Part shown: positions 39,631 to 49,169 of the stretch, one piece after another
Numbering within the stretch: the stretch's first letter is position 1
Layout: each line of letters starts with the position of its first letter
DNA from: Pratylenchus scribneri
Lineage: Eukaryota > Nematoda > Chromadorea > Rhabditida > Pratylenchidae
NCBI GenBank assembly: GCA_030063045.1
Contig: JAQSEB010000200.1
Span: 1-64,000, forward strand
Direction of reading: 5' to 3'
Length of the DNA: 64,000 nucleotides
Notes under the pieces: model-generated
Databases searched by the model: none
What the model was told of the DNA's origin: nothing
What the model saw: only the letters and a program-made list of their open reading frames with translations
Made by a program: the position numbers and the translations under genes

Positions 39631-39995
39631 AATAATTCTCTTCCGGGATGAAAATTACAATTGCCTCAATTACAATCCCTTCCGGAAAGAAAAGTGCAAT
39701 TACAATTCCGGAAAGAAAAGTGCAATTACAATTCCGGAAAGAAAAGTGCAATTACAATTCCGGAAAGAAAAGTGCAATTACAATTCCGGAAAGAAAAGTG
39801 CAATTACAATTCCGGAAAGAAAAGTGCAATTACAATTCCGGAAAGAAAAGTGCAATTACAATTCCGGAAAGAAAAGTGCAATTACAATTCTGGAAAGAAA
39901 AGTGCAATTACAATTCCGAAAAGAAAAGTGCAATTGCACATTCCGGAATGAAAATTACAATTACAATTACAATCCCTTTCCAGAAAGAAAATTAA
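39630..39995. repeat. Minisatellite array 3 (26-bp unit)
   Basis: About nine 26-bp units, almost identical to array 1 and in the same orientation (GTGCAATTACAATTCCGGAA + AGAAAA). The edges are diverged: a T replaces a C at 39891 and the final units carry ATTGCACATTCCGGAATG. It is intergenic. Confidence 0.95.
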
Positions 39996-40382
39996 ATTCA
40001 ATTTGAATACTTTCATTTTTCATTAAAAATAAATAAATTGCATAAAATTTGACTGAATAATCGCCGAATTGTTTTCTTCATCCAGCCCATGCCCATCCCA
40101 ATTTATTTTCCCTCAATTCCAATCCGAAGACCCTCCAACCACCCAGGGCCGGCAATTATCGTTCGGCGCGAAAACTTATATGGGCCCTTTGAATGAAAGA
40201 AGTGAAGAAGACAAACCCAATCCAAAAATGAGAGAAATATGAATGAAATGAATGAATGGATTATTGAATGGGAGAAAGCAACATAAAGCAGATTTAGATG
40301 GAGGATTGGTTGGGCGATGAGGAAGTTTCCTCCAATTCTCCAAGTTTTTGAACGCAATTGTACAATAATAAAGTTGAATTGG

Positions 40383-43300
40383 ATGTATCAATTTATTTCC
40401 GTTTTCCTCCTTCTCCTCCATTTCCCTCCATTTTTCTCCAATTCCCAAATCAGCTCAAATGAGGCCAACAATTCATCATTCTCAGGCATTTCCCTTGTTC
40501 ATTTAGTCAAATTCCACATCTTTCCATTCAGTGGCCGTCCGTTGTTCGGCCAATGCTATGGAAATGTTCGTCCAATTTAGGGAGCCATTCCATGGGCGAT
40601 TGAAGGTTCGACCAAATGGACAATGTTTTGTGAATGGACGAGGCCGATTGAATGTTGGATTCCGGTTGCCTTTGGATGAAAGGCATCAAAGAAAATGCTC
40701 AATTATTCGGGTGGATGAATAGGATGGAATAAAATAATAATTTAATGGCACAGGGGGAGGCAGAATTCATTGCCATCGTCGATTTGGAAATGAATTCAAA
40801 TTTGACAGCAGCAAACGAAAATTCATATTTTGTGCGATGTCCAATTCTCTCAAAGGAAATTGAGCAGAAGAAGGAGAATGGCAATTTGAGTGCCAAACTT
40901 GGGCTATTGGACGCAGAAATGCGCATTATTGAGGAAAAAGGGCAAATGATGAATTTGAGTTTAGAAACGGCAAAAGGACAAAAAGGTGGGAGAGAATTAA
41001 CATTTTAAGAATGGATGAACATTTTCAGCTCATCTCCGACAATGCATTGCTTTTTCCCATTTACCTGGGCCCGATGGAAAATTGCAGGCAATTCATTTGG
41101 GGAATGAGGCAAATTGGGAGAGGGGGAATTATTATTGTACATAAAATTCATTCAGAATTCATCCTGCGGCCAATTCAATGATGACGGCCATAATTTTGTT
41201 CAATTTTGGCCGCCAAATTTTGAGGGGAAAATGGAGGGTGGCAAATTCTTTGTCCAATGCGAAATTGTGCAAAATGAAGGAGAAAATGAGGTGGGGAAAG
41301 GAAACCGCAATTTCAATTTATTCAATGGAAAATGGCTTGTTGGGGATATTCATCCAAAAGGGGGAATGGATTATTTTTATCGCCCGAACAATTCTCGTTG
41401 ATATCCTCTGGCCCTTCGCGCCCTTTGATGGCCCAAATATGTCAAAATTCGGTCAATTCCGACTGAATCCTGTTCAAATAAAAATATTCATTTTGTAAAC
41501 CAAAATGGCCAATTCCCACCTCTTCTCCTCTTTTTTGCTGTGCCCGCATAAATTCGACCAATTCGGATGGATTTGAAATGAGCATAGCTGATTTGGTGCC
41601 ATCATCCAATATTGGAATTTGTTGTTGATCGTCGATCATTTCTATTTTAATTAAATTCTCAAAATTGTCCATTTCCCCCAAATTAACCATCAAAAGTCGA
41701 TTCAGCTCTTTTTCCGAATAATTCTCGAGTCCGTCGAGATTGTCGATCCATTCCTTCATATTTAAATATGAAAAATATTAAAATATTCCAGAATATACCA
41801 CTTCCACTCCTTTTTCCAAATAATTCACGGCCTCTTCTCTTTTGAAGGGCCTCAAGCCGAATGCTGGAGGGAAAATCATCGAATGAGGAATCATCGAAGG
41901 GCGAGGCCAACACAATTGTCCAAAACAATAAAAACAATGAGAATTGGGCGATGGCGGATTTTGTTGGGGACATTCAGAGAATTTGAGTGATTTTTGACTG
42001 AAAAATTTGGGGCAAATGAAATCTGCGCTTTGAATGAATGAATGCGCGTTTTGGCAAAATTCATTCGCCTTAAATTTCCCTCCAATTTTAAAAGTGTTCA
42101 ATTCAATCTGAAAAGGCGTCATTTTCACTGAAATTTCATCCAAAAAATGTTTTTCTCGTCTAAAATGAGTTTGGCATTTTCCAAAAAAAACTTTGAAGCG
42201 CATTTTGGGCGGAATTGAATGGAATTGTTGGGCATTGGCCATGGATGGATGGTTGCATGCCCTACCCCCAAAGTAGACCATTCCCCCATTCTCCCTTTAG
42301 TCCCCATTTTCATTCATTTCCCACGGGCTCGCATTGCCTTCGAAATGATCTTCAAATGTGCCCTTTACCCCATCATCATTTAACGCCCACAGCATCACCG
42401 CCGGAAGGGGGGGGGTGGGCTCATCTTTTTCATTGCTTTTTGATGCTTTTCGCGCCATTTGCATCCTAAAAAAAGCTTTTCCCAGCTGTCGGCATTTTTC
42501 GGGCCAAAAACATTGTTTGAGGAAGGAATTTAAGCGAGAAGGAGGATTTGGGTTGGTTTTGAATATGAATTCAATTGGATGGAAGCAATGGAGGGGGGGG
42601 GGGGGGGATGTTGGGGTGAGGGAGGCGAAAGCCAATGCCACATTGGCCGAAAGGGAAGGGGAAGGGGTGCGCCCTAAACGTCAAAAGTGGAAAAAACTCA
42701 ATTTTCCAAACGAGTTACCCCTTTTGGCCATTTTCGGCACTTGGACACCGACAAAAATGGTCAAATTTGCCCTTTTCTCCCCCAAACCACCCAAAACAAC
42801 TCCTTTCTACCAAAAATTCAATTCCAGGCATGCACCTCAAATTCCTCCTCAATTGGCCCTTTGCATCATTCATTGGCCAGCATTCGATTGGCCTATCCCC
42901 TATCGAGTTCCACTACCATTGAATGTTCATCTACTGCTCCCATAGAGCATTATTTATTGGCCATTTTGCTGGGAATTCTGCTCGCATTGGGCATTGCTTC
43001 GATTTGTCTTATTGGTGTCCATTTGCTGGGAAAAAGACAAAATCGACGGCAAAATAATCGGAGGACAATGCTTTTGATGGGGCAAAAAGGAAAGAAAAAT
43101 TCAAAACGGGTTCAAAGTGAGTTACAAAAATATGAAATTGGGGCATAAAATTGGAATAATTAGGGAATAATTCCTGCCCTATTTTCATTCATTCATTCAT
43201 AATTAATCCAAATTTCAAAGGGAAATATAAACAAATTTGGTTTATTATGGCCAAATCGGATTAATCCCTTAAAATTGTTTCTCACAGTTGTTTGTCCAAC

Positions 43301-43766
43301 AATTTCCTCATCAATGGCTGCCGCCCATTATTCTTCCAATTCATCAATTTCATTCGGTTCCTCCCCAATCCAACAACCTGCCCTTTTTTGTTGTCCACCT
43401 CCTACGCCTCCACCGCCACCACCCTCCCATCAACAATGTCCGGCCGAATGCCCTCAATGTCCATCTCCGACCAGCACCATGACCACCGCATTGGCACTTT
43501 CCCTTGACAAATTGCCGGAACCACCCAGTTTGAGTTTGGCCGAAATTAGTCAACTCAATTTGGCATTCAATGGATTCATTTTGGCCAATGGAAATGGAAA
43601 TGAGGAAAAGGAGGAAAAAGAAGAAGAATATTTGACACAAAAACAAGGGGAAATGACAACGACGATGCCACTGCCACGTGTTTATAGTTTTGGCGGAATT
43701 CGATTGAATAGTCAACAATTTGGCAATGACAATGAGGAAAATAATGTTGGATGGATTAATTATTAA
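40383..43766 (+). CDS. ZP-domain (cuticlin-like) membrane protein
   Basis: The ATG at 40383 gives a signal peptide (MYQFISVFLLLLHFPPFFS). Exon 2 (40532 on) starts the ZP module: AVRCSANAMEMFVQFREPFH, CFVNGRGRLNVGFRLPL, then VDLEMNSNLTAANENSYFVR. The ZP-C half reads LRQCIAFSHLPGPDGKLQ, SCGQFNDDGHNFVQFWPPNF, KFFVQCEIVQ, then AC. A membrane helix (HYLLAILLGILLALGIASIC), a basic stop-transfer segment and a Pro/Ser-rich cytoplasmic tail (43.3-43.77 kb) complete it. ZP proteins polymerise in apical matrix such as alae or lumen linings. Introns 40486-40531 and 41088-41155 use GC donors. Joining the ZP-C exon ending 41290 to 42828 (same phase) creates a 1,537-bp intron containing a neuropeptide gene on the other strand. 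Confidence 0.72.
41291..42827 (+). other. Proposed long intron of the ZP gene
   Basis: The donor at 41291 (after ENE) and the acceptor ending 42827 share phase 0 and would join the two halves of the ZP protein. The interval holds the minus-strand trh-1 gene, a poly-G run at 42593-42607 and otherwise low-complexity DNA. No plus-strand exon was supported inside it. Confidence 0.5.
41377..41973 (-). CDS. trh-1: TRH-1-like neuropeptide precursor (RELF-amide)
   Basis: Exons 41799-41973, 41688-41753, 41520-41641 and 41377-41469 join in phase to 151 aa plus stop. The signal peptide is FSLFLLFWTIVLAS. Three amidated copies are visible: KRR-GRELFG-KR, SRR-TRELFG-KR, and RARGYQRELFG-R at the C terminus. 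GRELF-amide is the known C. elegans TRH-1 peptide, the nematode thyrotropin-releasing-hormone homologue that promotes growth via TRHR-1. The spacer between copies two and three is acidic (MIDDQQQIPILDDGTKSAML). Each copy sits in a separate exon, so the unspliced ORFs hide copy three. The gene appears nested in the opposite-strand ZP gene's intron. Confidence 0.88.
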
Positions 43767-43831
43767 TTATTCATTCATTTCATTCACAAATGTTCAAAAT
43801 ATATTCAATTCAATTTATTTTTGTTTCATAT

Positions 43832-45440
43832 TTAAGTGACCAATCGTCGATAAGGATTGACAATTTGTGGTTTGCTATTTTCGTCCGGTGGTGAATGTGC
43901 CGGCGGTGCCGCACGATGAACATCTTTTTCGGAATTAATTAGTCCTCATTTCCCACCAATTTCCCCATTATTACTCGCATATTCTCCCCCCGGTGGTCCG
44001 CCAGTCTTCAAAGGGATTGCCTGATAGCCCGGTGGTTTTTGTTCATAATTTTGTGGTTGTTTCGGCGGCAATTCCTGATAGATTGGCTTTTGTACTTCAT
44101 AACTGGGTTTTGGTGCCGGAATTTCATAAGGAGTTGGTGGCCTCTGTTCATATGGCTGCGGCGGTTTATTCAAAGCAATGGATGGGCTAGCCTCATATCC
44201 GCCCACCGCCGCCACTTTATCCACCCCTTGGCTTCGAGGTGGACAAGGACAATACTAAAATCCATATTATTGTTTGAATTTGGCACAAATTGGATTCACC
44301 TGGGCATCCTCTCCCGGCTCTCCGATTGCCCCTTGCTGTCCAGGTTGCCCATCCGCCCCCAAAGTGCCGATACTCCCAGTTGGCCCTGGTGGTCCCGGCG
44401 CACCTTAAATTTGATTTCAACTCATCAAAATTATCCCCCAATTTTCGAACCATCATTTCCTCTTTGGCCATCTGCGCCCGGATATCCGTCCGCCCCTTTT
44501 GGTCCCTGTCAAATTGTGAATAATTTACAAAAATTCATTCCAACTTGTGGGCCTGTTTCGCCTTTTGCCCCTGGCTGCCCTTTTTGGCCCCGAATCCCAT
44601 CTCTCCCAGGTGGGCCTGGCTCGCCCAATTTTCCAGCTTTTCCTGCCTCTCCGGGAATGCCAGGATTTCCTGGATAACCGGCCCTTCCCTCTTCGCCTTT
44701 TCTGCCGGGTGGTCCAGGAAGGCCTTCTGGGCCTGGAGGACCGGCTTCACCCGGAGGACCAGGTGGGCCTGAAATGAAAGGAAATATTATAAATTATGCC
44801 TTTATTCTATATAAATATTTCCCTAAAATGTTTTTATATTCAAATAAAATTACCGGTTGGTCCATGAGGACAAACGCGGCAGCCGGCATTCTAAATAATA
44901 ATTTTTAAATTGTAAATATTTCATGAAATTATATTCACCGTATCAATAGTGACCGGTGGCGCAACGCCGGGCAATCCGGGTGCACCAGGCGGTCCTCTGC
45001 CTCCTGGCAATCCATCTTCGCCCGGTTTCCCGGGTGGGCCAGGTGGACCCGCCGGACAATTATTCAAGGCATTGCACACTAATAGTGAAGGATTGAAATT
45101 AATGTATTTTTGGCAATTAACCGCAAGTTGGCCCTTGTACAAATGCATCTTGTTTTGCGTAAGTATTATGCAGTGGATATGCTTTTGGCAATTCGCCTCC
45201 CCCACCGCCATATGCTTGGCGTCTGGCACGAAATGTGCCATGAGGGAATTGGCTTTTGACAATTTGAATTTTGGCCCAACTTTCAGCGGCCAATGCTTTG
45301 AATTCCTCCGCATCAATTTTCAATTGTTCATTGATATTCCCAATTTTGATAAGTAACAAAGGCATATAAAAGAAAATTGTAAGCAACGAGCCAATCGAAG
45401 AGGCAATGGCCAAAAGGCCAGCCATCCGGGCCGAAATCAT
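43832..45440 (-). CDS. Cuticle collagen
   Basis: The ATG at 45440 gives the nematode collagen N terminus: [20 protein letters not shown] with a membrane anchor. A subtilisin-like site follows (TFRARRQ), then a Cys cluster ([16 protein letters not shown]), Gly-X-Y blocks split by introns, a middle CRVCPHG cluster and a terminal YCPCPP. A long tail follows that is Tyr/Pro-rich ([20 protein letters not shown]). A 33-bp intron near 43924-43956 joins NGEI to [20 protein letters not shown] and the end YRRLVT, instead of stopping at 43946. Such collagens are cleaved, trimerise and are cross-linked in the cuticle. The tyrosine-rich tail could support di-tyrosine links. Confidence 0.95.
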
Positions 45441-45784
45441 CGAATCGGAGAAAAGTTGGGCTTTTGATGGACTGATTTTGTGTAAAATGGCAATTTAGGC
45501 GCCTTTTATGTCCTTTTTGCAGCCAAAATCCGGAATGGGCGGCTAACCGGCTTTTATTCTGATTGATGTTATTTGGATGGAAGGAGGATTCAGAAGGAAT
45601 GAGGGAAATAATTGTTCATAATTGGAAAATTGAATGAATTTGCCTGAGGGAATACTCAAAGGGAATTGGAGGGAAGAAAGGAAAGGGGATATAAAAATAA
45701 TGGACGGGAAGGCAGAACGGTGGGCAAATGGAAAAATAAACGAATGGGAGAATCATAAATGTTTTTTTTTCATCAATTTATTAT
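45441..45784. other. Collagen promoter side / dynein light chain 3' flank
   Basis: About 340 bp without a gene. It probably includes the collagen promoter; no element was recognised. Confidence 0.35.
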
Positions 45785-46368
45785 TCATCCCCATTGAAAA
45801 ATGAGAATGTGAATTTTGCCGGCCACAAAATGAACATAATTGGCCTTAAAATAAATGGTTAAATAAATTATGAGAAGGCATGAATAACCCAAGTAACATG
45901 TGAACCAAAATTGCGACCAACAATGACGTGCCATGTTTGCCCAGTGAATTCATCCATTTTCTTTTTAATATCGCTGGCAATTTCCGATTCCAAATTCAAT
46001 GTCTAATAATAAAATACAATCAAATTAAGCTAATTTTGGCAAAACAAACATCCAATGCAATGTTGGCAATTTCCACTGCCTAAATTCATCAAAATTAAAA
46101 TTTCAATTCCCTTTTTTTTACTTGTTTTTGTTGGTCTTCATTCATACTCGTATTCCGAATCACAACCGAAAGTGGTTCAGTCAAACTTTTTTGATGCCGT
46201 AATTTACTATTATTTTCCTCATTTTTGCCATTCTCATTTTCCTGTTTTTGTGCCTGTTTCCACCGCCGAGTTGCATTCCTATGGATTAGTGAAGGGAATC
46301 AAGCTCAAATGGAGGGAAACCAACCTTCGAATGCTAAAGTTTTTCCTCTGCAAAATATTGCTGAACAT
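45785..46368 (-). CDS. LC8-type dynein light chain with N-terminal extension
   Basis: Exons join as [33 protein letters not shown] ... [46 protein letters not shown] ... [16 protein letters not shown], and [19 protein letters not shown]. The core has the LC8 signature: the NTSM loop, EDQQKQAVEIA helix, [19 protein letters not shown] and the final beta strand [13 protein letters not shown]8 is a dimeric hub that binds short linear motifs in dynein and many partners. A charged N-terminal extension of about 45 residues precedes the usual start. The last splice, which replaces the TWVIHAFS stop, restores the terminal strand. Confidence 0.87.
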
Positions 46369-46523
46369 TTTAAAAAGAACACCAATTTACAATGAAGAAG
46401 AAGAACAATGAATGTGGATATGGAGGCTGGAAATAAGCCGATCGACTGGCTTTGTCCCGCAAACAGCTGTCAATATTCCCCTCATTTTTTTCCCATTAAT
46501 TTGTGCCCAATTCCCTTAAAATT

Positions 46524-47311
46524 CGCGGGAAGACGTTTCAGTGCCGCCAGTTCAGTGCCGCCGTTTCAGAGCCGCCGTTTCAGTGCCCGCCGTTTCAGAG
46601 CCCGCCGTTTCAGTGCCCGCCGTTTCAGTGCCGCCGTTTCAGTGCCCAGCCAAAAGGGGGACGTTTCAGTGCCACATATATTTTTATCGTAATTAAGCAT
46701 ATAAGATTTATAAATGTGTCATGTATTAAGTACCATTCGACTCCTCTCGATGAGCTGAGTTCGAATCTGCAAAAATTTTCTGCCGGAGGTCGCATAGAAA
46801 AAAAAAGTTACAATATAGTAAAATTTGGAAAAGTGAAGGGTCCCCCCTATGGGTCGAAACCTGAAAAAATTTTGAAATTTTTCCTTGGACAAATTATAGT
46901 TCAATCGACGCGTCTCGATTAGAGAAGCTCGAATCTGCCATCAGTTTCTCATAAAACCTAAAAATATAAAAGTTATGGCCATTTATAATTTCACTTTTAG
47001 GGGTAGGATTAGGGATTTTGGGCTAGGGTTAGGGTTATGGTAGGTTTGGCATGGGTTCTAGGGGCTAAGGGATAGGGATATGTAAGGGTTAATATAAATG
47101 CATTACCTAAGCCCGGATCCCACATACTTTAGTGATTTTTACAAGGTGGCACTGAAACGTCCCCCTTTTGGCTGGGCACTGAAACGGCGGCACTGAAACG
47201 GCGGCACTGAAACGGCGGGCACTGAAACGGCGGGCTCTGAAACGGCGGGCACTGAAACGGCGGCTCTGAAACGGCGGCACTGAACTGGCGGCACTGAACA
47301 GACCCCCACCG
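46524..47311. mobile_element. Foldback-type element with tandem-repeat inverted arms
   Basis: Arms at 46537-46675 and 47146-47298 are near-perfect inverted repeats. Each is built from tandem 14-18-bp GCCGCCGTTTCAGTGCC-like units plus a shared CAGCCAAAAGGGGGACG segment; the right arm has one extra unit. The spacer of about 470 bp is AT-richer and non-coding, with GGGTTAGGGTT-like words near 47025. TTAAAATT directly flanks both outer edges (46516-46523 and 47312-47319), a likely 8-bp target duplication. No transposase is seen, so it is non-autonomous. The GC-rich arms contrast with the surroundings. Confidence 0.85.
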
Positions 47312-47441
47312 TTAAAATTTTGTAGAATTTAATTGAACATGCAGAAAACATATTTATTTATTCCAAAATCAAAGAAGAAATATTATAAAAGTTCATTTTT
47401 CAATTTCCATTAAAAATGTATTCATTCATTCATTCAAAGGC

Positions 47442-48296
47442 CGTACATTCCCCAATTGATCAATGAGCCAATGTCCTTTTTGGCAATTGTCCACGTATTC
47501 GAATCCAAATTATTTTTTATCCGTGTAAGAATCTGAATATTCGTTAATTTCTGGATTCTATTATTCCAATTCAAAATTTATTGCCGTTTTCATTCGATTG
47601 AATGTGAAGAATTGAAGGGTCATTCGATATTGTTGATTCAAACAGGCATTCACCCCCTTTCCTCTGCTTTTCATCGATGTCACTTTGGTTCTCAACTGCA
47701 AAACTAATTAATTTTAATTACGAATTTTACTGCCTGATTCATGAAAGGACTCAAATTGTTCATCAATACGGTGGTTAATTTGCCAATGATTGCGGTGGTC
47801 GCATCACTTCCTCCCAAATCCTTTGTCAATGTATTATAAATGTTCAATCCCTGCATCAATTGAGTACCCGTCAGGGATCCCACAACAACATTCATCACAT
47901 CTAAATCCAATCCAACAATAATTTCCATATATGCCCCTCAAAATTGACGACCATTTTGCATTGTGGCTGCGTCCTTCCCCTGATAAAAGTCCATTGAAAG
48001 TGTATCCAAACAATCAGACAATTGTTGATCCGATAAAAATGCCGTAGCATGACTAAATAATATTGTAAGAAAGCATTGACAACTCTAATGACAACGGACG
48101 TTTTTATTTTTGTGATTGCCTTTGAACGTAATGCAATAGTGGTTGGAGAAGTTATATCTGATGCGCAATTCACAAAAGAAGGGTGGAAAGGAGAAATGGA
48201 CAAAAATACAAGGAAGAGTGTCTTTAATAGGCAATTGGTCAATTTAATTTGATAAAAATTATTTAGTGTTTTATATTTGTAAAATAACATTTTCGA
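47442..48296 (-). pseudogene. Secreted nematode protein gene with in-frame stop
   Basis: The ATG at about 48290 gives a hydrophobic leader (LLKTLFLVFLSISPFHPSFV-NCAS). Splicing (intron about 48048-48094) continues THATAFLSDQQLSDCLDTLS, then KDAATMQNGRQF followed by a TGA in frame, then GAYMEIIVGLDLDVMNVVVG and further exons with LRTKVTSMKSRGKGVNACLN and ending LINWGMYGL. The in-frame TGA at about 47944 either disables the gene or lies in a 15-nt segment bounded by GT and AG. No known family was recognised. The size, leader and helical content fit small secreted nematode proteins. It neighbours repeats on both sides. Confidence 0.5.
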
Positions 48297-48440
48297 GGGG
48301 AAATTGAATGGATAGAAATATCCGATTACTAGGTTAGGCGTTAGGGCCATAAATAATTCCCAACCAAAAATTAAATTGGAAGACCATAATAATCCTTTTT
48401 TAATTGGCAAAAACAAAGTAAGATTATCTAGGATTTTATT
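48286..48440. repeat. Copy A of a duplicated segment
   Basis: About 150 bp that reappears, diverged, split around the LTR retrotransposon: 48630-48691 on the left and 52894-52980 on the right (shared TAATTCCCAACCAAAA, AAATTGGAAGACCA, TTAATTG-CAAAAAC words). Copy A overlaps the 5' side of the secreted-protein gene. Confidence 0.75.
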
Positions 48441-48454
48441 TATAATTGATATTT

Positions 48455-48625
48455 TCACAATTACAATTGCCTCAATTACATTCCCTTTCCAATTGAAAAT
48501 TAAAATTACAATTGCACTTTACAATTACAATTGCATTTTCCGGGATGAAAATTAGCAAATTAAAATTGCCTACAATTAAAAATTGCCTTCAGGTTACAAT
48601 TACAATTCCTATATTACTATTTTGG
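48455..48625. repeat. Degenerate remnant of the minisatellite family
   Basis: It contains ACAATTGCCTCAATTACA, TTTACAATTACAATTGCATT and TTCCGGGATGAAAATTA, words also found at the edges of arrays 1 and 3, but no regular period is left. Confidence 0.6.
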
Positions 48626-48691
48626 TTTTAAAAATAGCATTTTTTATGAGTTAAGGATGGAAATATTCGATAGGCTGGGACTACAAATAAT

Positions 48692-49138
48692 TGAGGGAAA
48701 CACACAAAAATTCTTAGACTCGTTGTTTGACTCTGTTGTTTCCCTCTTTGGTTTAAAATCAAATTCAAGGCCAATGAAATACAAATAAATTCTTTATTAT
48801 CTGTAAAGCCTCAAACTTGGGTAATTAAACCATTCAAAAGAATGAAATGTATAAAAATGACAACTAAAATGAAATGGCAATTTAATGCTAAAAGGCTAAA
48901 CGAGCCGAATATGGCTCGAAGAAAATGAATGAAATGAACAAACTAAAAATGTCGAGAAAAAGATTGGCTGAATGAAAATGAATGGATGGGCAAATCCGAT
49001 GAGAAATTGCTAAAGGGAAATTGTAATAAAGGAAATTATTAAGGAAGACGATCGCTAAAATGGGGGAAATGAAATGGGGCAAATTGTGTGAGAAAATATG
49101 ATTGTAATCTTTCCAATTTGTGGACTCTGTTCACAACA
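48692..49138 (-). repeat. 3' LTR
   Basis: 447 bp starting TGAGGGAAAC and ending TTCACAACA on the plus strand. On the element strand it begins TGTTGTGAAC. It includes the 22-nt SL1 sequence at 48810-48831 and an AATAAA about 14 nt downstream on the element strand. Confidence 0.95.
48810..48831 (-). other. Exact nematode SL1 leader inside 3' LTR
   Basis: On the minus strand these 22 nt equal the canonical SL1 exon (starts GGTTTAATTACC, ends AAGTTTGAG). It is followed by GCTTTACAG, not by a GT donor, so this is not an SL RNA gene. Confidence 0.95.
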
Positions 49139-49169
49139 CTCCCCAAAAACGATTTGTTGGCCCTCTTCA

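Noticed and set aside
41442..41759. Separate 105-codon minus-strand gene
   Set aside because: Removing a 45-bp intron (41642-41687) puts this frame downstream of the RELFGKR exon; it is trh-1 exon 3.
47000..47050. Interstitial telomere repeats (TTAGGG-like)
   Set aside because: Only a few imperfect TTAGGG words occur, nematode telomeres are normally TTAGGC, and they sit inside the foldback spacer.
48810..48831. SL1 RNA gene in the LTR
   Set aside because: An SL RNA gene needs a GT donor right after the leader plus a Sm site; here GCTTTACAG follows, so only the leader itself is present.
48888..49082. 64-codon ORF present identically at 48888-49082 and 52643-52837
   Set aside because: It lies inside the two identical LTRs and has no coding character.
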